Shown one piece after another: positions 39,476-49,138 of a stretch of 64,000 bases of DNA; position 1 is the first letter of the stretch; every line of letters starts with the position of its first letter. The stretch is from the NCBI RefSeq assembly GCF_000317105.1, contig NC_019693.1, forward strand, positions 1,054,001 through 1,118,000, in the 5' to 3' direction. This DNA comes from Oscillatoria acuminata PCC 6304 (GTDB lineage: Bacteria; Cyanobacteriota; Cyanobacteriia; Cyanobacteriales; Laspinemataceae). The notes below the pieces were generated by a model. It was not told where the DNA came from and did no database searches. It worked only from the letters and a program-made list of their open reading frames with translations. Position numbers and translations under genes: made by a program.

Positions 39476-40843
39476 TTAAATGGTACTAAATTCCTGGAAA
39501 ATATATTTGTCCGCTCCTGTGCCGTCTCCTTGAACATATATACCTCCTACAATAAAGCCTAACTTATCAGCAAATTTAAGCTCTTGTATGAAATTTTTAA
39601 CTGCAAATACCCGCATTTGGTTATTATTTTCAATCTGATCAGTTACTATAACTATATATCCAAAATCTAAACTTCCCCTCGAAATAACCAATTGCATTTT
39701 TATGATCCATTGGTGGAGCTTAATGATAGGAATTAGTTTACCTTTTATGTATTTGACTTCATATCCAATTTTAGAGCCATTGGAATAACGTAATATATCG
39801 ATAGATGAATCCCTTATTCTTTCATTTCGGGTGATTAATTCATCAGGATACTCACGTATTAACCACTCAAAAACCGCTCGCTCAACTTCTTGACCACTTA
39901 AACATGTAAGTAAATATTTATTTAAGTCTGCAATCTCTTCTATTTCCTGTTTTGAATCATCTGAAATTTTAGTACCTAAGTATTTTTCTGCCCGATCAAT
40001 AAAGCGGTCTGAGTTATACATATAGAATAGGGAAGCCCCTGCTTCATACATTTCTTGAATTAACTCTAGGCGGGGGCCATCCGTTTTACCTGAGTTTCTA
40101 TTCCACCAATCGTCTTTGTCATCATCAGTAATAAAAATTACGTGCTTCCAACTACAAGATTCAACTTTTTTTAAAAGCTCTTTCCAAAGAATTAGATCTC
40201 CATACATTCTTTTAAACTCCATTTCTTTATATAGGTATGGAGGGTCGTTTCTTTTGTCCTGCTGGTCCTTAAACCCCGGAGGATATTTTATTCTATATCT
40301 TTCCTCCCCATTTTTATATATATTTGTTAATTCTTCATTGGTCGGACTTTCCCCAATTTTACCATTAAATAGCTCATCTACTATGTCTCTTACTGTGTCA
40401 TGTTTAGTTAATTCTAATGGGTCGTCTATTAAAAAATCTAATTGCTCAATTATCACAGAATTTTTATCGTTTAAATATTCCGATAATTCCTTGTCAAGTC
40501 TTTCGATTAAACTTTCCGGATTTATAGCATGGAATGTACGAATTTCACCCCAAAATTTAGCTTTATGATTCTTCCATTTATCTTTAATTGTAGCAATTTG
40601 TGTTTGTTGAGATTCAATTACTTCAAGACGATTCTCTTGAAACTCAAGAGCAACTTGATGAGGAATCCATAACCGTTCTTCAATTTTACGAAGTACATTG
40701 TTTATGAAATCGTTGCGAGTATTTTTATTGTATCGATAAAGATTCAATAGTATATTTGTGTCTAAAACAAAAATGCAGTTTTCCCAAAGTTCTTTAAACT
40801 GCTCTTGATTTAATGAATAATATCCGGCAAATATTTTTTTCAT
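39476..40843 (-). CDS. PIN-like domain protein with C-terminal nuclease-like motif
   Basis: The 455-residue protein starts with a PIN-like domain of the PIN_8 type: MKKIFAGYYSLNQEQFKELW, then FVLDTNILLNLYRY (25-38), and a later acidic cluster in VIFITDDDKDDWW (about 240-252). The C-terminal part has ILRYSNGSKIGYEVKYIKGK, with E362 and K364 in an E-V-K strand, the pattern of PD-(D/E)XK nucleases. Two nuclease-like domains in one chain point to a defence or RNA-cleaving role; that is inference. AT content is clearly higher than in flanking genes, a sign of transfer. The start could also be ATG 40849 (MDMKK); no clear ribosome site is seen. Confidence 0.75.
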   Translation of the reverse strand: MKKIFAGYYSLNQEQFKELWENCIFVLDTNILLNLYRYNKNTRNDFINNVLRKIEERLWIPHQVALEFQENRLEVIESQQTQIATIKDKWKNHKAKFWGEIRTFHAINPESLIERLDKELSEYLNDKNSVIIEQLDFLIDDPLELTKHDTVRDIVDELFNGKIGESPTNEELTNIYKNGEERYRIKYPPGFKDQQDKRNDPPYLYKEMEFKRMYGDLILWKELLKKVESCSWKHVIFITDDDKDDWWNRNSGKTDGPRLELIQEMYEAGASLFYMYNSDRFIDRAEKYLGTKISDDSKQEIEEIADLNKYLLTCLSGQEVERAVFEWLIREYPDELITRNERIRDSSIDILRYSNGSKIGYEVKYIKGKLIPIIKLHQWIIKMQLVISRGSLDFGYIVIVTDQIENNNQMRVFAVKNFIQELKFADKLGFIVGGIYVQGDGTGADKYIFQEFSTI

Positions 40844-40901
40844 GTCCATGACAAATTTTGTAGGTAGACCAAACAAAAATATAATCCTAATTCAAATAAT
40901 T

Positions 40902-41360
40902 CTAAGCTGCCGAGTTTTCTATAAACTTAATAAAATCCTTCACTTCCTTTTTACTAGACCACATCTCCACAGCATCCTCACCAAACCAATCAAGCGGTTC
41001 CTCATCCAAATCTGCTACCTCCAATTTAGGCTTTTTCAAAAACACATTTTCCACCACCCTTAAAAACCGAATTTGATTGGCATTAAACCTCTGGTGCTTC
41101 TCAATCTCCGTAACGTAATGCTTCACCTGCTGTTCTGCTACTCTGGGATCGCGGCTTGGTCGCTTTGCCTCTACAACCGCGATCGCTTCCCCGTTTGGCT
41201 GATACAGACAATAGTCCGTAACTCCGTTCCAAGGTGCTGCATCGTAGCCATCCACCGGAATGTCTGTCCCCACCTGGTTTGGATCTTCGAGATGCCATCC
41301 CGTCGTCTGTGGGGCTTTATCGATTAATTCTGGTCGGGTGTTCGCTTCGTTACGAGACAT
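40902..41360 (-). pseudogene. hsdR: Internally deleted hsdR (type I restriction R subunit)
   Basis: The 152-residue frame joins two ends of HsdR. Residues 1-92 match the N-terminal nuclease domain (NEANTRPELIDKAPQTTGW, VTDYCLYQPNGEAIAVVEAK with D49, E64 and K66). Residues 93-152 (NANQIRFLRVVENVFLKKPK, then LADL-like VADLDEEPLDWFGEDAVE) look like the C-terminus. The whole helicase middle, several hundred residues, is missing, but the frame is intact. It starts at ATG 41360 in a TAATG overlap with an upstream fragment. It may be an inert deletion product or a small expressed protein with an intact nuclease motif. The C-terminal match is from memory of family patterns. Confidence 0.6.
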
Positions 41361-41554
41361 TACGATATTATTTGCTGGTCCCATTTAGAGATCGTGCGCG
41401 ATCGCTCCTCTACTTTACCCGATAACAGGTCGTCAACTTCATCCAACGGATGTCCTGGGGTCACCCACTCCAAAGTTGGGTCATCTTTGAGCAGTTCTCG
41501 ATCGCAAGCAATCCGTACCCATTCTGCCATAGCTGAGGCGATCGCTAGACCCAC
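41360..41554 (-). pseudogene. Fragment upstream of hsdR, possibly helicase-derived
   Basis: A 64-codon frame contains CDRELLKDDPTLEWVTPGHP. The phrase LEWVTPGHPL resembles a conserved stretch of some SNF2-type helicases from defence loci. The frame stops in a TAATG overlap with the hsdR remnant, so the two were once translationally coupled. It is cut at 41556, exactly where the right-hand direct repeat begins. Assignment is weak. Confidence 0.35.
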
Positions 41555-41556
41555 TC

Positions 41557-41680
41557 AGCATTAGGCGAATTCTTACAAAAACATATCAAAACGTAGGAAT
41601 GGCCCAAGTCCAGATAAAATAGGGTTACTGTACTCTGGTGCAACGCCCTAATCCATGTCTGCAATCTCAAACGCCCCCTT
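41557..41680 (+). repeat. Right copy of the ~120-bp direct repeat bounding the island
   Basis: This segment matches 38643-38766 at about 94%. It holds a doc 3' end that no longer belongs to a doc gene, then the spacer and the true purL start codon at 41655. The natural reading is that doc once lay directly upstream of purL and that the intervening 2.8 kb arrived with a duplication of the junction. Confidence 0.88.
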
Positions 41681-44024
41681 TTCTCCGGAAGAAATCGCTG
41701 CCGAAAGTCTGAAACCGGCAGAATATGAAGAAATCGTCAAACGCCTAGGACGTCATCCCAATAAAGCAGAATTGGGAATGTTTGGCGTGATGTGGTCCGA
41801 ACACTGTTGTTATAAGAACTCCCGTCCCCTGCTGAAACAGTTTCCCACCACCGGCGATCGCATCCTAGTCGGTCCTGGAGAAAATGCCGGGGTGATAGAC
41901 TGCGGAGACGGTTTGCGCCTTGCTTTTAAAATCGAATCCCACAACCACCCCTCGGCGATCGAACCCTTCCAAGGTGCAGCCACCGGGGTTGGCGGTATCC
42001 TCCGAGATATCTTTACAATGGGTGCTCGTCCGATCGCCCTTCTCAACTCCCTGCGCTTCGGCAATATCGAAGACCCCCGCACTCGCCGCATCTTCACCGG
42101 CGTTGTAGAAGGAATTTCACATTACGGGAACTGTGTTGGAGTCCCCACCGTAGGCGGTGAGGTGTACTTCGATCGCGCCTATACCGGCAATCCCCTCGTC
42201 AATGTCATGGCATTAGGGATTATGGAAACCCCGGATATTGTTAAATCTGGTGCTTCCGGTGTCGGTAACCCCGTCCTCTATGTTGGTTCTACCACCGGCA
42301 GAGATGGCATGGGAGGCGCGAGTTTTGCCAGTGCAGAACTTACGGATAAATCCGCAGACGATCGCCCTGCGGTTCAAGTTGGCGACCCCTTCTTAGAAAA
42401 ATCCCTGATTGAAGCCTGTTTAGAAGCCTTCAACACCGGCGCAGTGGTTGCCGCCCAGGATATGGGTGCTGCGGGAATTACCTGTTCCACCTCGGAAATG
42501 GCAGCGAAAGGCAACCTCGGTATTGAACTGGATTTAGACTTAATCCCTGTCCGAGAAACGGGCATGGTTCCCTACGAGTTCCTACTTTCCGAATCCCAGG
42601 AACGGATGCTGTTTGTGGCGCACAAGGGACGGGAACAAGAACTGATTGATATTTTCCATCGTTGGGGACTTCAGGCAGTGATTGCCGGGACGGTGATTGC
42701 TGAACCGATTGTGCGGATTCTCCATCAAGGGGGAGTTGCCGCAGAAATCCCCTGCCGCGCTTTAGCGGAAGATACGCCAATTTACGATCGCCAGTTAATG
42801 GCAGAACCCCCCGAATATGCCCAAAAAGCATGGCAATGGACTCCGGATAATCTCCCCCCTTGCACCGCAGCAGGTATCGAAATTCAAGGCAAATCCCAAA
42901 CTTGGACTGAGATTTTACTGCAACTGTTAGATACTCCCACCATTGCCTCCAAGCGATGGGTGTATCGGCAATATGATCATCAGGTGCAGAATAATACCGT
43001 CTTGCTACCTGGAGGAGGAGATGCGGCAGTAGTTCGGTTACGTCCCCAAGCACCCCTCTCCTCCAGTCCCGCGACTCATCGCGGAGTTGCCGCTACGGTG
43101 GATTGCAATTCCCGATATGTGTATCTGGACCCCTACGAAGGGGCAAAGGCAGTGGTAGCAGAAGCTGCCCGGAATTTAAGCTGTGTTGGTGCTGAACCCA
43201 TTGCGGTAACGGATAATCTCAATTTTGGTAGTCCGGAAAAACCCATCGGCTATTGGCAGTTAGCATCGGCTTGTAAAGGCATTTCTGAGGCTTGTAGCGA
43301 GTTTGCAACGCCGGTTACCGGGGGGAATGTCTCTCTGTACAATGAAACTCTTGATGCCAAGGGGGAACCGACGCCGATTTATCCGACCCCAGTGATTGGC
43401 ATGGTGGGGTTGATTCCCGATATTACCCAAGTTTGTGGACAAGGGTGGCGCAATCCTGGGGATGTGATTTATCTATTAGGATTACCAATTACTGCCATAA
43501 CCAAAAATGTTTCTTTAGGCGGTTCGGAATATTTAGCCGCGATTCACGGAACCGTTGCCGGGAAACCGCCGGTGGTGGATTATCAGTTGGAACGACAAGT
43601 CCAAGCAACAGTCAGAGAAGGGATTCGCCAAGGGTGGATACAATCCGCCCACGATTCGGCAGAAGGTGGCTTAATGGTGGCATTGGCTGAATCTTGTATT
43701 GGCGGGAATTTAGGAGCAAAAATTACCCTGAATGCCGATGCAGCAACCATCTCGCGGTGGGATGAAATTTTATTTGCCGAAGGCGGTGCGCGGATTGTAG
43801 TCTCTGTTTCTCCAGAACAGGTGGAAAACTGGGAATCTTATTTACAAGAGCAATTGGCAGGAAATTGGCAGGAAATTGGGGAAGTATCGGAAATCCAGAC
43901 GGGTTTAATCGTTAATTCCGATGTTAACCTTCCCTTAATTGACGTTAGTATGGCAGATATGCGCGATCGCTGGTCGAATGCCATCGAACGTCGCCTATCT
44001 GCATCCCCAAACCTTCCCGGTTGA
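41655..44024 (+). CDS. purL: Phosphoribosylformylglycinamidine synthase subunit PurL
   Basis: The 789-residue enzyme makes FGAM from FGAR, ATP and glutamine-derived ammonia in purine synthesis, working with PurS and PurQ. It has the small-PurL length and motifs: [20 protein letters not shown] with [10 protein letters not shown], the ATP-site [40 protein letters not shown] and [16 protein letters not shown], and the second-half [10 protein letters not shown] and [17 protein letters not shown] 41655 is the start; only the first codons are shared with the left-hand repeat. It is followed 33 bases later by purF. Its upstream region has been rebuilt by the island insertion, so its promoter may have changed. 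Confidence 0.96.
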   Translation: MSAISNAPFSPEEIAAESLKPAEYEEIVKRLGRHPNKAELGMFGVMWSEHCCYKNSRPLLKQFPTTGDRILVGPGENAGVIDCGDGLRLAFKIESHNHPSAIEPFQGAATGVGGILRDIFTMGARPIALLNSLRFGNIEDPRTRRIFTGVVEGISHYGNCVGVPTVGGEVYFDRAYTGNPLVNVMALGIMETPDIVKSGASGVGNPVLYVGSTTGRDGMGGASFASAELTDKSADDRPAVQVGDPFLEKSLIEACLEAFNTGAVVAAQDMGAAGITCSTSEMAAKGNLGIELDLDLIPVRETGMVPYEFLLSESQERMLFVAHKGREQELIDIFHRWGLQAVIAGTVIAEPIVRILHQGGVAAEIPCRALAEDTPIYDRQLMAEPPEYAQKAWQWTPDNLPPCTAAGIEIQGKSQTWTEILLQLLDTPTIASKRWVYRQYDHQVQNNTVLLPGGGDAAVVRLRPQAPLSSSPATHRGVAATVDCNSRYVYLDPYEGAKAVVAEAARNLSCVGAEPIAVTDNLNFGSPEKPIGYWQLASACKGISEACSEFATPVTGGNVSLYNETLDAKGEPTPIYPTPVIGMVGLIPDITQVCGQGWRNPGDVIYLLGLPITAITKNVSLGGSEYLAAIHGTVAGKPPVVDYQLERQVQATVREGIRQGWIQSAHDSAEGGLMVALAESCIGGNLGAKITLNADAATISRWDEILFAEGGARIVVSVSPEQVENWESYLQEQLAGNWQEIGEVSEIQTGLIVNSDVNLPLIDVSMADMRDRWSNAIERRLSASPNLPG

Positions 44025-44057
44025 TCTACTACCCCAAACAGGAGCGAAGCCGTAAGC

Positions 44058-45596
44058 ATGATCCCCAATCGTCCCTTATCCTCTGACGATCATTATCCTG
44101 CATCCGCAGGGTCTTTCAGTGAACCGACTGAGGTTAACCCTGCTATGTCCAACCGCCCGGATAAACCCGAAGAAGCCTGTGGTGTGTTTGGAGTTTATGC
44201 CCCTGGTGAAGATGTGGCGAAAATGACCTATTTTGGTCTCTACGCCCTTCAGCATCGGGGTCAAGAATCTGCTGGAATTGCGACATTTGATAGTAATGCC
44301 CAAGTCCATCTGCATAAAGGGATGGGGCTAGTGTCTCAAGTCTTTAATGAGACGATTCTGGACGAATTACCCGGACATTTGGCGGTGGGACATACCCGGT
44401 ATTCGACGACGGGAACCAGTCGGGTGGTGAATGCTCAACCGGCGATCGTCCCGACTCGTTTAGGTCCGTTGGCTCTTGCACATAATGGTAATCTTGTCAA
44501 TACTGCCGCTCTGGGTCAAGAGTTGATTGAACAACAGTGCAATCTGATCACGACCACGGATTCAGAAATGATTGCCTGGGCGATCGGGTTGGAAGTGGAT
44601 AAGGGCAAAGATTGGTTAGATGCTGCTATCAGTGCCTTTCAACGCTGTAAGGGAGCCTATAGCTTGGCGATCGCCACTCCTAAAGGCATCATGGGAGCTA
44701 GAGACCCCAACGGTATTCGTCCCCTGGTGATTGGCACCTTAGAAGGCAACCCCACCCGCTATGTTCTAGCGTCGGAAACCTGTGGGTTAGATATTATTGG
44801 TGCAGAATATTTGCGCGATGTAGAACCGGGAGAGTTAGTCTGGATTGGGGAAGAAGGATTAGCCTCTTTCCATTGGAGTCAAGCCTCCGAGCGTAAACTT
44901 TGTATATTTGAAATGATATACTTTGCGCGACCTGATAGCATCATGTGCAATGAGTCATTGTATAGCTATCGCCTGCAACTGGGACGACAACTGGCGCAAG
45001 AATCTCCGGCGGATGTGGATATCGTCATCGGTGTTCCCGACTCCGGCATTCCAGCGGCGATCGGCTTTTCCCAGACATCGGGCATCCCCTACGCAGAGGG
45101 ATTGATTAAGAACCGTTATGTTGGGCGCACCTTCATCCAACCCACTCAGCACATGAGGGAGTCCGGGATTAAAATGAAGCTCAACCCCCTCAAAGATGTC
45201 CTCGTCGGCAAAAAAGTCTTAATGGTGGATGATTCCATTGTCCGGGGTACCACCAGCCGCAAAATCGTCAAAGCCTTGCGGGATGCGGGTGCAACAGAAG
45301 TGCACATGAGGATTTCATCCCCACCCGTGACTCATCCCTGCTTCTATGGCATCGATACTGACAGTCAGGATCAACTGATTGCGGCAACTAAATCCGTAGC
45401 GGAGATTGAAGCGCAAATCGAAGTAGACTCCCTGGCTTATCTGAGTTGGGAAGGAATGCTGATTGCGACAGGAGAAGACCCCAGTCGCTTCTGTTCCGCC
45501 TGTTTCACCGGAGATTATCCGATTCAAATCCCTGATCCGGTGAAACGTTCTAAGCTGATTATGGAGAAGGCTCTTTCTTCTACTCCCGCAGGCTAA
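44058..45596 (+). CDS. purF: Amidophosphoribosyltransferase
   Basis: PurF carries out the first step of purine synthesis, making phosphoribosylamine from PRPP and glutamine. The 512-residue protein shows the N-terminal nucleophile cysteine in EEACGVFGVYAPGED, the glutaminase HRGQESAGIATF, and the PRPP-binding KKVLMVDDSIVRGTTSRK. The C-terminal cysteine region (PSRFCSACFTGDYPI) is that of Fe-S/propeptide-type enzymes. In these a leader is removed to expose the cysteine, consistent with about 37 residues before it from ATG 44058; ATG 44145 is the alternative start. The last codons overlap a dispersed repeat. Co-transcribed with purL. Confidence 0.96.
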   Translation: MIPNRPLSSDDHYPASAGSFSEPTEVNPAMSNRPDKPEEACGVFGVYAPGEDVAKMTYFGLYALQHRGQESAGIATFDSNAQVHLHKGMGLVSQVFNETILDELPGHLAVGHTRYSTTGTSRVVNAQPAIVPTRLGPLALAHNGNLVNTAALGQELIEQQCNLITTTDSEMIAWAIGLEVDKGKDWLDAAISAFQRCKGAYSLAIATPKGIMGARDPNGIRPLVIGTLEGNPTRYVLASETCGLDIIGAEYLRDVEPGELVWIGEEGLASFHWSQASERKLCIFEMIYFARPDSIMCNESLYSYRLQLGRQLAQESPADVDIVIGVPDSGIPAAIGFSQTSGIPYAEGLIKNRYVGRTFIQPTQHMRESGIKMKLNPLKDVLVGKKVLMVDDSIVRGTTSRKIVKALRDAGATEVHMRISSPPVTHPCFYGIDTDSQDQLIAATKSVAEIEAQIEVDSLAYLSWEGMLIATGEDPSRFCSACFTGDYPIQIPDPVKRSKLIMEKALSSTPAG

Positions 45597-45640
45597 AGCC
45601 TGGGGCTATACGGACGAAGCCCGCCTGCGCGGGCTAAGAA
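45586..45640 (+). terminator. Repeat-derived hairpin at the purF stop
   Basis: agcccgcctgcgcgggct (45618-45635) forms a 7-base stem, part of an inverted copy of the agcctgcg repeat (linker ggctatacggacgaagc). The repeat begins before the purF stop at 45594-45596, so it supplies the last residues and the likely transcript end. Confidence 0.55.
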
Positions 45641-45747
45641 TTGTTCCCCTGTTTGTAGTAACGACTTTAGTCGTTGCCCGCGTTACTTGGGCCCAGCCAA
45701 GTAACGCCCTGTTGCTAAGGTTTAAACCTAGCCCTGTCCAGGTGTAT

Positions 45748-45799
45748 TTGTAGGGGCGTATTGCATACGCCCTCTCATGTATGCAATACGCCCCTACAA
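45748..45799. repeat. 20-bp inverted repeat, ttgtaggggcg family
   Basis: ttgtaggggcgtattgcata (45748-45767) and its exact reverse complement (45780-45799) flank a 12-base loop. The same outer sequence bounds the larger palindrome at 47544-47597. Confidence 0.75.
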
Positions 45800-46022
45800 G
45801 AAAGAGGGATGAGGCGGGATTCCATTGACGGATATTGAGGGCGTATGCAATACGCCCCTACAAGAAACCCGGATGAGGTGGGATTCCATTGACGGATATT
45901 GAGGGCGTATGCAATACGCCCCTACAAGAAACCCGGATGAGGTGGGATTCCATTGACGGATATTGAGGGCGTATGCAATACGCCCCTACAAGAAACTCCG
46001 GATGAGGCGGGATTTAATTTAC
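45777..46022. repeat. 64-bp tandem repeat, about four copies
   Basis: The unit gcgtatgcaatacgcccc...gacggatattgagg starts at 45841, 45905 and 45969, with a partial, slightly different unit before 45841. Each unit contains the hairpin gggcgtatgcaatacgccc. The copies are nearly identical, so number may vary between strains. The array fills the gap between the convergent purF and dnaJ-like genes together with the 45748 element. Confidence 0.85.
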
Positions 46023-46076
46023 CACCTTGACAGGGTTAGGGTTTTAACCCCCGCCGGTTGTTGCTTTTCTCAGGCA

Positions 46077-46107
46077 GTCATTTACAATCGGACCGACTGT
46101 AAATGAC
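46077..46107 (-). terminator. Hairpin overlapping the dnaJ-like stop
   Basis: gtcatttaca (46077-46086) and tgtaaatgac (46098-46107) are perfect 10-base arms around an 11-base loop, overlapping the stop codon at 46082-46084. On the minus strand the stem is followed by gcctgagaaaag, with no T-run, so termination is only possible. Confidence 0.4.
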
Positions 46108-47116
46108 TGCGGGGGTTGTAGTGACGGGCATTGCGAATCTTTTCGTAGAGGTCCTTTTCCGTAGAATTGAGGTCCTTCGGAGGGGCGATCGCAATTTTGA
46201 CCAACAGATCCGTGCGATCGCCTTTCGCCGTTTTCCATCCTTTGCCTCGGAGTCGCAGCGTTTGTCCGGACCGAATTCCTGCCGGAACATTCATTTTCAC
46301 CGTCCCATCGGGAGTCGGAATCTCAATGGTGGCCCCCAACACTGCCTCATCCGGGGCCACAGGGACCTCACAGACGAGATTATCTCCCTCAAACTGGAAA
46401 AACGAGTGGGGTTGGATTTCCACCTTCAGGTACAAATCCCCCCGTTGTTGGTTGTAGGAATTCACCAGACCCTTGCCGCGAACTCGAATCCGGGTCCCCG
46501 GTTTGGCCCCTGCGGGAATCCGGACATCGATCGCCTCCGTCCCCAAATTTAAGCGTTTTTGGGTCCCCTGAAACGCCTCAGAAAAGGTCAGGGTAATATT
46601 ACTTTCCCGGTCCGCAGAAGTCCCACCTGTAGAGGTGCGATCGCCTCCAAACCCCGACGCAAAATCCTCAAACCCGCCAAACCCACTCGTCGAAGTCGAA
46701 CGAGGATTACGATAATTGTAACTGGAGCCTCCCGGACGAGCCCGACCCGCCCCAGGTCCCCCAACGCGACCGAGCAATGCATTGATAAAATCGTCAAAGC
46801 TGGAGAATTGGCTAAAATCGAACCCGCCAAAATCCACATTCCCACCACCGGGGGGCCATCCCGCACCTCCGGCACCATCCGCTTGTCGCCAATATTGTCC
46901 AAACTGGTCGTATTTTTTGCGCTTGTCTGTGTCACCGAGCACTTCATACGCTTCAGAAACTTCCTTAAACTTAGCTTCAGCCTGAGCATTTCCCGGATTC
47001 ATATCCGGATGATATTTGCGAGCAAGTTTACGAAAAGCCTTCTTAATTTCATCAACACTTGCGGTTTTACTGACTCCTAGAATTGCGTAGTAGTCCTTGA
47101 AGTCGGTCGCAGCCAT
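46082..47116 (-). CDS. DnaJ/CbpA-type co-chaperone without zinc finger
   Basis: The 344-residue co-chaperone has an N-terminal J domain ([23 protein letters not shown] tripeptide in KYHPDMNPG), a glycine/phenylalanine-rich linker ([35 protein letters not shown]), and the two beta-barrel C-terminal peptide-binding domains ([19 protein letters not shown] and [20 protein letters not shown]). There is no cysteine-rich zinc domain, so it is a class B protein that stimulates a DnaK ATPase. No dnaK is adjacent. A short extra tail ([16 protein letters not shown]) runs into a hairpin. Confidence 0.92.
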   Translation of the reverse strand: MAATDFKDYYAILGVSKTASVDEIKKAFRKLARKYHPDMNPGNAQAEAKFKEVSEAYEVLGDTDKRKKYDQFGQYWRQADGAGGAGWPPGGGNVDFGGFDFSQFSSFDDFINALLGRVGGPGAGRARPGGSSYNYRNPRSTSTSGFGGFEDFASGFGGDRTSTGGTSADRESNITLTFSEAFQGTQKRLNLGTEAIDVRIPAGAKPGTRIRVRGKGLVNSYNQQRGDLYLKVEIQPHSFFQFEGDNLVCEVPVAPDEAVLGATIEIPTPDGTVKMNVPAGIRSGQTLRLRGKGWKTAKGDRTDLLVKIAIAPPKDLNSTEKDLYEKIRNARHYNPRSHLQSVRL

Positions 47117-47845
47117 TAAAATTCCTCCTATACCGATAAAGATTTAGTCTATAGTTTTTTTTCTGGCAGCAGCCGAGGCGATCGGTGCTCCTAGTCTAGG
47201 GTATCTAAATTTAACCCCTGCTTCAGTTCGGTTCTTACTCTGGGGTCCTAACGCAATTTCCGTACTGTCTTCAATATCACGCCTTCAGTCGTTCCCCCTT
47301 CTTAAGTTTGTAGTAACGCCTTCAGGCGTTATCTTTCTTAGTTCGTAGTAACGCCTGAAGGCGTTATCCCTCTTAGTTCGTAGTAACGACTTCGGTCCTT
47401 TCTTCCCCAGACACAGGATTGGGTTTAAACTCTAGCCCTGTCAAGCTGATAAATTTAATGACGAAAAATCGTTATTTCTTGTAGGGGTGCGAGAGTGATC
47501 GCCTGTCCAAGAGGTAAATTTGATGACCCCAAATCATTGTTTCTTGTAGGGGCGCAATGCTTGCGCCCCCGGGGGCGCAAGCATTGCGCCCCTACAAATC
47601 AATACACCTTGACAGGGCTAGGGTTTAAACTCCTCGCGAATCTGTACTGTCCCTGCGTCCTAGCGGCGTCAGTTGTTGTGATGATGAACCCGGAAACGAC
47701 TGAAGTCGTTACTACGAACATTTGAGAAGATAACGCCTGAAGGCGTTACTACGAACATTTGGGAAGGGAAAATGTTTTCTTTGAGCAGGAATGGTGGGTT
47801 ATTGGGATATTCCTGCTCAAAGAAAATCGGGAAAATTAAATCCCT
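47117..47845. other. Intergenic region packed with palindromic repeats
   Basis: This 729-base gap holds the dnaJ-like promoter and many small palindromes. There are several taacgccttcaggcgtta / taacgcctgaaggcgtta / aacgactgaagtcgtt units (47303-47410 and 47690-47760) and the 54-base palindrome at 47544-47597. Direct copies of cttgacagggctagggtttaaac-like text also recur here and near 45720 and 46030. No gene is credible. Confidence 0.65.
47544..47597. repeat. Perfect 54-bp palindrome
   Basis: The 27-base arm at 47544-47570 (starting ttgtaggggcgcaatgc) is followed directly, with no spacer, by its exact reverse complement at 47571-47597. The centre is cccccggggg. Its outer sequence is shared with the 45748 repeat. 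Confidence 0.9.
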
Positions 47846-49138
47846 TTAAATCACGGTTTCATCAGTAATGGTGGCATTTTTCAGAACCACCACAATTCCA
47901 TTGCGGATATAGAACCCATCACTTTCGCGATTGGCCTCTTCCACATGGTCTTTATTGATAATTTGGACGTTGCGACCGATGCGAGCATTTTTATCAACGA
48001 TCGCCCGACGAATCGTCGTATCCGAGCCAATTCCCAAGGGAACCCCACCTTTTTGAGAACCGGATTGGCGTTCGGCAAAGGGTTCGTAGAAGTCCGAACC
48101 CATAATCAGGCTATCTTGAATTAAACAGCCAGCTTCAATGCGCGATCGCACCCCTAAAACCGAATGTTCAATCCGACATTCCTTGAGAATACAGCCTTCT
48201 CCAATAATCGACTCTGTGACATGAGAATCTAACAACTTAGTCGGCGGTAAATACCGGGGACGAGTGTAAATTGGCGCTTTTTCATCATAGAAGCTAAACG
48301 GTGGGTGAGGTTGCTTTGTTAAGGCCAAATTAGCCTCGTAGAACGATTCCATCGTTCCAATATCTTCCCAGTACCCTTTAAACAAGTATGCCTGAACGTT
48401 ATACTCGCTTGCAGAAGCGGGAATAATTTCTTTCCCAAAATCCGTGCGATCGGGAGATTCCCGCAACAACTTCGCCATTACATCTTTATTAAAGACATAA
48501 ATCCCCATTGAGGCAATGTAAGGCGTTTTTTCAGCTTCTTCTGGGGTTAAGCCCAAAGTAGTCGTATCCACCGCCATTTGGCGCAAAGCATCTCCTTTTG
48601 GCTTTTCGCTAAAGGAAACCACCCGGCCATTGTCATCAATCTTCATCAGACCAAAATCTGAAGCCCGTTTCTCATCAATGGGTAACACCGATAGGGTAAT
48701 ATCCGCATTGGTTTCGCGATGGCGTCGCAAAAAGTCGCGATAGTCCATCCGATACAGATGGTCCCCGGACAAAATCAAATATTCATCAATATCCCATTCT
48801 TCAAACAGCCACAGATATTTGCGAACTGCATCGGCGGTCCCCTGGAACCAACTCGTCGGATTTTCCGCCGTTTGCTGGGCCGCCAGGACCTCTACAAATC
48901 CCTCGGTAAAGCCTGAAAAATTATAGGCACGAACGAGGTGGCGGTTTAAAGAAGCCGAGTTGAACTGAGTTAGAACGTAGATTTTGAGAATGTCAGAGTT
49001 AATACAATTACTCACGGGAATATCGATCAGGCGATATTTCCCGGCCAGTGGCACGGCTGGTTTGGCCCGCATCTTGGTTAATGGGTAGAGACGGGTGCCA
49101 GCGCCTCCTCCAAGAATAATGGCTAAGACTTTTTTCAC
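47846..49138 (-). CDS. glgC: Glucose-1-phosphate adenylyltransferase
   Basis: GlgC makes ADP-glucose for glycogen synthesis and is the step activated by 3-phosphoglycerate in cyanobacteria. The 430-residue protein shows the nucleotide loop [46 protein letters not shown], the sugar site [15 protein letters not shown], and the C-terminal left-handed helix ending in [13 protein letters not shown]. The start is GTG 49138, with AGAGG 6 bases upstream. It is a single gene, divergent from gshA across a 734-base gap. Confidence 0.96.
   Translation of the reverse strand: MKKVLAIILGGGAGTRLYPLTKMRAKPAVPLAGKYRLIDIPVSNCINSDILKIYVLTQFNSASLNRHLVRAYNFSGFTEGFVEVLAAQQTAENPTSWFQGTADAVRKYLWLFEEWDIDEYLILSGDHLYRMDYRDFLRRHRETNADITLSVLPIDEKRASDFGLMKIDDNGRVVSFSEKPKGDALRQMAVDTTTLGLTPEEAEKTPYIASMGIYVFNKDVMAKLLRESPDRTDFGKEIIPASASEYNVQAYLFKGYWEDIGTMESFYEANLALTKQPHPPFSFYDEKAPIYTRPRYLPPTKLLDSHVTESIIGEGCILKECRIEHSVLGVRSRIEAGCLIQDSLIMGSDFYEPFAERQSGSQKGGVPLGIGSDTTIRRAIVDKNARIGRNVQIINKDHVEEANRESDGFYIRNGIVVVLKNATITDETVI

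Noticed and set aside
41810-42097. Open frame antisense to purL
   Set aside because: Lies wholly inside purL in reverse with no ribosome site.
45777-46022. Possible CRISPR array
   Set aside because: Repeats are contiguous 64-base units without unique spacers and there are no cas genes.
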